64,000 nt of DNA from contig NZ_AXUN02000231.1 in assembly GCF_000495435.3 (NCBI RefSeq), positions 1-64,000 of the forward strand, read 5' to 3'. Below, in pieces: positions 62,099-64,000 of the stretch (position 1 is the first letter of the stretch; the number at the start of each line of letters is the position of its first letter). Both the position numbers and the translations under genes were made by a program. The stretch is from Youngiibacter fragilis 232.1. GTDB lineage: Bacteria > Bacillota > Clostridia > Clostridiales > Clostridiaceae. The notes below the pieces were generated by a model, which did no database searches, was not told where the DNA came from, and saw only the letters and a program-made list of their open reading frames with translations.

Positions 62099-63421
62099 TC
62101 AGAATCTCTGAAGATACCTCTCGATTTCCCAGGCAGTTATCTGGCTGGAATAGTTATCCCATTCTTTCATACAGGCTTCTGTAAGCTTTTCGAATATATG
62201 GTCACCCAGTGTGTCCTTCATGAGAGCGCTCTCATTCAAACAGTTCACAGCCTCATAGAGGTTGTAGGGCAGCCTCCTTATCCCCTTTTCATCGATCTCC
62301 TTCTGCGACAGGTCGTAGAGGTTGGAGTTAAGGGGTGCTCCCGGATCAAGGTCATTAAGGACACCATCCATTCCTGCAGCGAGTACTGCAGCTATGGCTG
62401 TGTAGGGATTAGCTGACGAATCCGGGCTTCTCAGCTCGATCCTTGTGGAATCCCTTATGATCGAAGGTACCCTTATGAGAGGACTCCTGTTCCTTGACGA
62501 CCAGCTGATGAGGGCCGGGGCCTCGTATCCGGACACAAGCCTCTTGTAGGAATTGACTGTCGGATTGGTGACTGCGGTGTACTCCCTGGCGTGGGTCAAA
62601 AGCCCTGCCATGAAGCTGTATGCGAGCTTTGACATCTTCAGAGCATCGCTGCCGTCAAAGAATAGGTTGGTGCCATCTTCAGAGCTCAATGACAGGTTCA
62701 GGTGCATTCCCGAGCCGCTTACCCCGAAGGAAGGCTTCGGCATGAATGTCGCATGGAGTCCGTGTCTCTTTGCTATGAGCCTTACGACCATCTTGAAGGT
62801 CATTATGCTGTCAGCTGCATTCAGCGCATCACTGTACCTGAAGTCAATCTCATGCTGTCCCGGGGCGTTCTCGTGATGGGACGCCTCTACTGAAAAGCCC
62901 ATATCCTTGAGCGTCCTTACGATATCCTTCCTTGCATTTCCTCCGAGGTCCTGAGGAGCCATATCGAAATAGCTTGCCCTGTCGTGGGTTATCCTGCTCG
63001 GTTCTCCATTATCAGTCGTGTGGAACATGAAGAACTCGCACTCAGGGCCGACCTGGAGTGTATAGCCCTTGTCAGCGGATTCCCGTATAACCCTCTTCAG
63101 CGTGTTCCTCGGGCAGCCGCTGAAGTCATTCCCTTCTGAATCCACAATGTCGCAGATCAGCCTGGCTTCCTTCGGGTACTCTGCCCAAGGCAGGATAAGG
63201 AAGGTATCAAGGTCAGGCCGAAGATACATGTCGGATTCCTCTATCCTTACAAATCCGTCTATGGCTGAACCGTCGAACATTATCTCTCCACTTAAAGCCT
63301 TGCCAAGTTCTTCAGAGGGAATCGATACGCTCTTCATTATTCCGAATATGTCCGTGAACTGCAATTCTATGAATTCCACCTGATTCTCCACCACGGCCTG
63401 GATTACTTCACTCCTGTCCAT
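62099..63421 (-). CDS. glnA: Glutamine synthetase type I
   Basis: 440 residues. GS signature FDGSAIDGF, metal and substrate sites in GPECEFF and HHENAPGQHEID, ATP loop with PSFGVSGSGMH, and NRSPLIRVP. The length and lack of an adenylylation-site tyrosine motif fit the GSI-alpha subgroup. It makes glutamine from glutamate and ammonia, feeding gltBD. CAGGAGG precedes the ATG. Transcribed with the ANTAR regulator from a leader containing a conditional terminator. Confidence 0.95.
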   Translation of the reverse strand: MDRSEVIQAVVENQVEFIELQFTDIFGIMKSVSIPSEELGKALSGEIMFDGSAIDGFVRIEESDMYLRPDLDTFLILPWAEYPKEARLICDIVDSEGNDFSGCPRNTLKRVIRESADKGYTLQVGPECEFFMFHTTDNGEPSRITHDRASYFDMAPQDLGGNARKDIVRTLKDMGFSVEASHHENAPGQHEIDFRYSDALNAADSIMTFKMVVRLIAKRHGLHATFMPKPSFGVSGSGMHLNLSLSSEDGTNLFFDGSDALKMSKLAYSFMAGLLTHAREYTAVTNPTVNSYKRLVSGYEAPALISWSSRNRSPLIRVPSIIRDSTRIELRSPDSSANPYTAIAAVLAAGMDGVLNDLDPGAPLNSNLYDLSQKEIDEKGIRRLPYNLYEAVNCLNESALMKDTLGDHIFEKLTEACMKEWDNYSSQITAWEIERYLQRF

Positions 63422-63491
63422 TTGAACCTCCTGGGTATAAAATATTATTCTCCCCTAATTATAGCCTCTATTCGTCAATGGAAGAACAGCG

Positions 63492-63548
63492 TATATAAAA
63501 AAGCCCGCAGCATAACCTGTTGGTTTAAGCTGCGGACGCCATTGCCCG
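63492..63548 (-). promoter_or_regulatory. glnA leader: terminator overlapped by ANTAR-type hexaloop hairpin
   Basis: On the minus strand, CGGGC-AATGGC-GTCCG (63548-63533) forms a five-pair stem with a six-base loop carrying A at position 1 and G at position 4, the ANTAR-target consensus. Its 3' arm overlaps the 5' arm of a terminator CCGCAGC / GCTGCGG (63535-63529 and 63511-63505), with inner AACC/GGTT and a T-run to 63492. Folding of one excludes the other. A first partner hairpin (P1) could not be found. Confidence 0.68.
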
Positions 63549-63566
63549 TTTTCCCTCGACACCTGT

Positions 63567-63596
63567 ATTATATATCCTTCTCCATGTTCCTGTAAA
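63567..63596 (-). promoter_or_regulatory. Promoter of glnA
   Basis: Minus strand TTTACA (63596-63591), 18 bases, TATAAT (63572-63567). Transcription would begin just before the hexaloop hairpin. Confidence 0.68.
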
Positions 63597-63654
63597 TAGT
63601 CCTGTTTGTTTTCATTCCGTCAGGGCCATAAATGAAATGCGGAGTTTCATGTCA

Positions 63655-63683
63655 TTGACATTGAAAAAAGAAAACGTTATACT
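63655..63683 (+). promoter_or_regulatory. Promoter of the aldo/keto reductase gene
   Basis: TTGACA (63655-63660), 17 bases, TATACT (63678-63683), a near-consensus match. The leader of about 120 bases contains a short CTGGT/ACCAG hairpin near 63694. Confidence 0.75.
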
Positions 63684-63809
63684 TTCGATATATCTGGTCT
63701 TACCAGTAATCCGGGCTGGTGATATTCAGCTGGGAAATTAGGCACAAATGCTTAACTGATCAGTAAAGATGATATATACTAATCATAAATGAGAAATGAG
63801 GGGGACAAT

Positions 63810-64000
63810 ATGAAGTACAGGGAATTTGGAAAGACAGGGCTGATGGTATCTGCATTAGGCTTCGGGGCCATGAGGCTTCCGACAACTGACGGGGATCCGG
63901 GAAGCAGGAACATCGATGAAGAAAAGGCAGTGGGGATGATAAGGCATGCCATAGACAGCGGAGTCAACTATGTGGACACTGCATACCTGTACCATAAGTA
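63810..64000 (+). CDS. Aldo/keto reductase, partial at window end
   Basis: Only the first 63 residues are seen. [21 protein letters not shown] and YVDTAYLY, with the catalytic aspartate and tyrosine region, are typical of AKR family proteins, NADPH-dependent carbonyl reductases. GAGGGGG lies about five bases before ATG 63810. The gene continues past the window; the C-terminal half, including any ferredoxin-like cysteines found in some clostridial members, cannot be checked. Confidence 0.85.
   Translation, partial: MKYREFGKTGLMVSALGFGAMRLPTTDGDPGSRNIDEEKAVGMIRHAIDSGVNYVDTAYLYHK

Noticed and set aside
1-64000. CRISPR array, insertion sequence, prophage, tRNA or rRNA
   Set aside because: Looked for regular spaced repeats, transposase or integrase motifs and tRNA-like cloverleaves; none was seen on either strand by reading.

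Overview
The window looks like chromosomal DNA of an anaerobic Firmicute of the class Clostridia. The signs are strong GGAGG-type ribosome binding sites, frequent TTG and GTG starts, heavy use of AGG for arginine, tight strand-consistent operons separated by intrinsic terminators, a Trp T-box, a TPP riboswitch, and a gltBD / ANTAR-regulator / glnA nitrogen block of the kind known from clostridia. I would not name a genus. No rRNA, tRNA, CRISPR array, insertion sequence or prophage was seen.

Layout. 1-3005: a redox operon with a molybdopterin-domain lipoprotein, an RseC-like membrane protein, an unrecognised helical protein and a nitroreductase. 3111-6939: a cluster of a radical SAM enzyme resembling the tetraether / membrane-spanning lipid synthase family, an ICMT-like membrane methyltransferase, a DUF4395 protein, an Lgt-like protein and two tandem small membrane paralogues; this may be a lipid-modification system. 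7117-13930: regulators (TetR, Crp/Fnr with a divergent cupin gene, MerR), a Lon-family protease, an internally duplicated lipoprotein whose ribosome binding site lies in a hairpin, and an AlkD-like repair protein.

14236-31320: the largest unit, a LacI-controlled glycoside operon. It encodes a complete ABC importer, a GH13_18 glycoside phosphorylase, a GH63-type hydrolase, a class I mannose-6-phosphate isomerase with a large N-terminal extension, a ROK kinase, an SGNH hydrolase, a beta-helix protein, and a dehydrogenase / epimerase / dehydrogenase triad matching E. coli YcjQ-YcjR-YcjS (guloside-to-glucoside conversion). Together with the YcjM-like GH13_18 enzyme this suggests import and breakdown of glycerate-type or rare-sugar glycosides, with repair of a gulosyl unit to a glucosyl unit. 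Two matching LacI-type operators sit directly behind the -10 boxes of the regulator and importer promoters.

31321-49767: decayed sequence with a 49-residue ORF, a NUDIX plus PLD-helicase-DUF3427 pair, small DUF proteins, an MBL hydrolase, opine dehydrogenase, DUF434 and citrate synthase, a quinone-reductase-like MDR enzyme, a large secreted choice-of-anchor/5'-nucleotidase protein, PutP, a lone antitoxin-like protein, a NapH-like ferredoxin membrane protein, and TrpB2 behind a T-box with a UGG specifier.

50167-54461: a TPP-riboswitch thiamine salvage operon (cytX-thiM-thiE-HAD-thiD). 54605-63596: gltB-gltD, a small unknown gene, and on the opposite strand glnA followed by an ANTAR regulator. 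The glnA leader carries a terminator overlapped by a hexaloop hairpin of the ANTAR-target type. The window ends inside an aldo/keto reductase gene.
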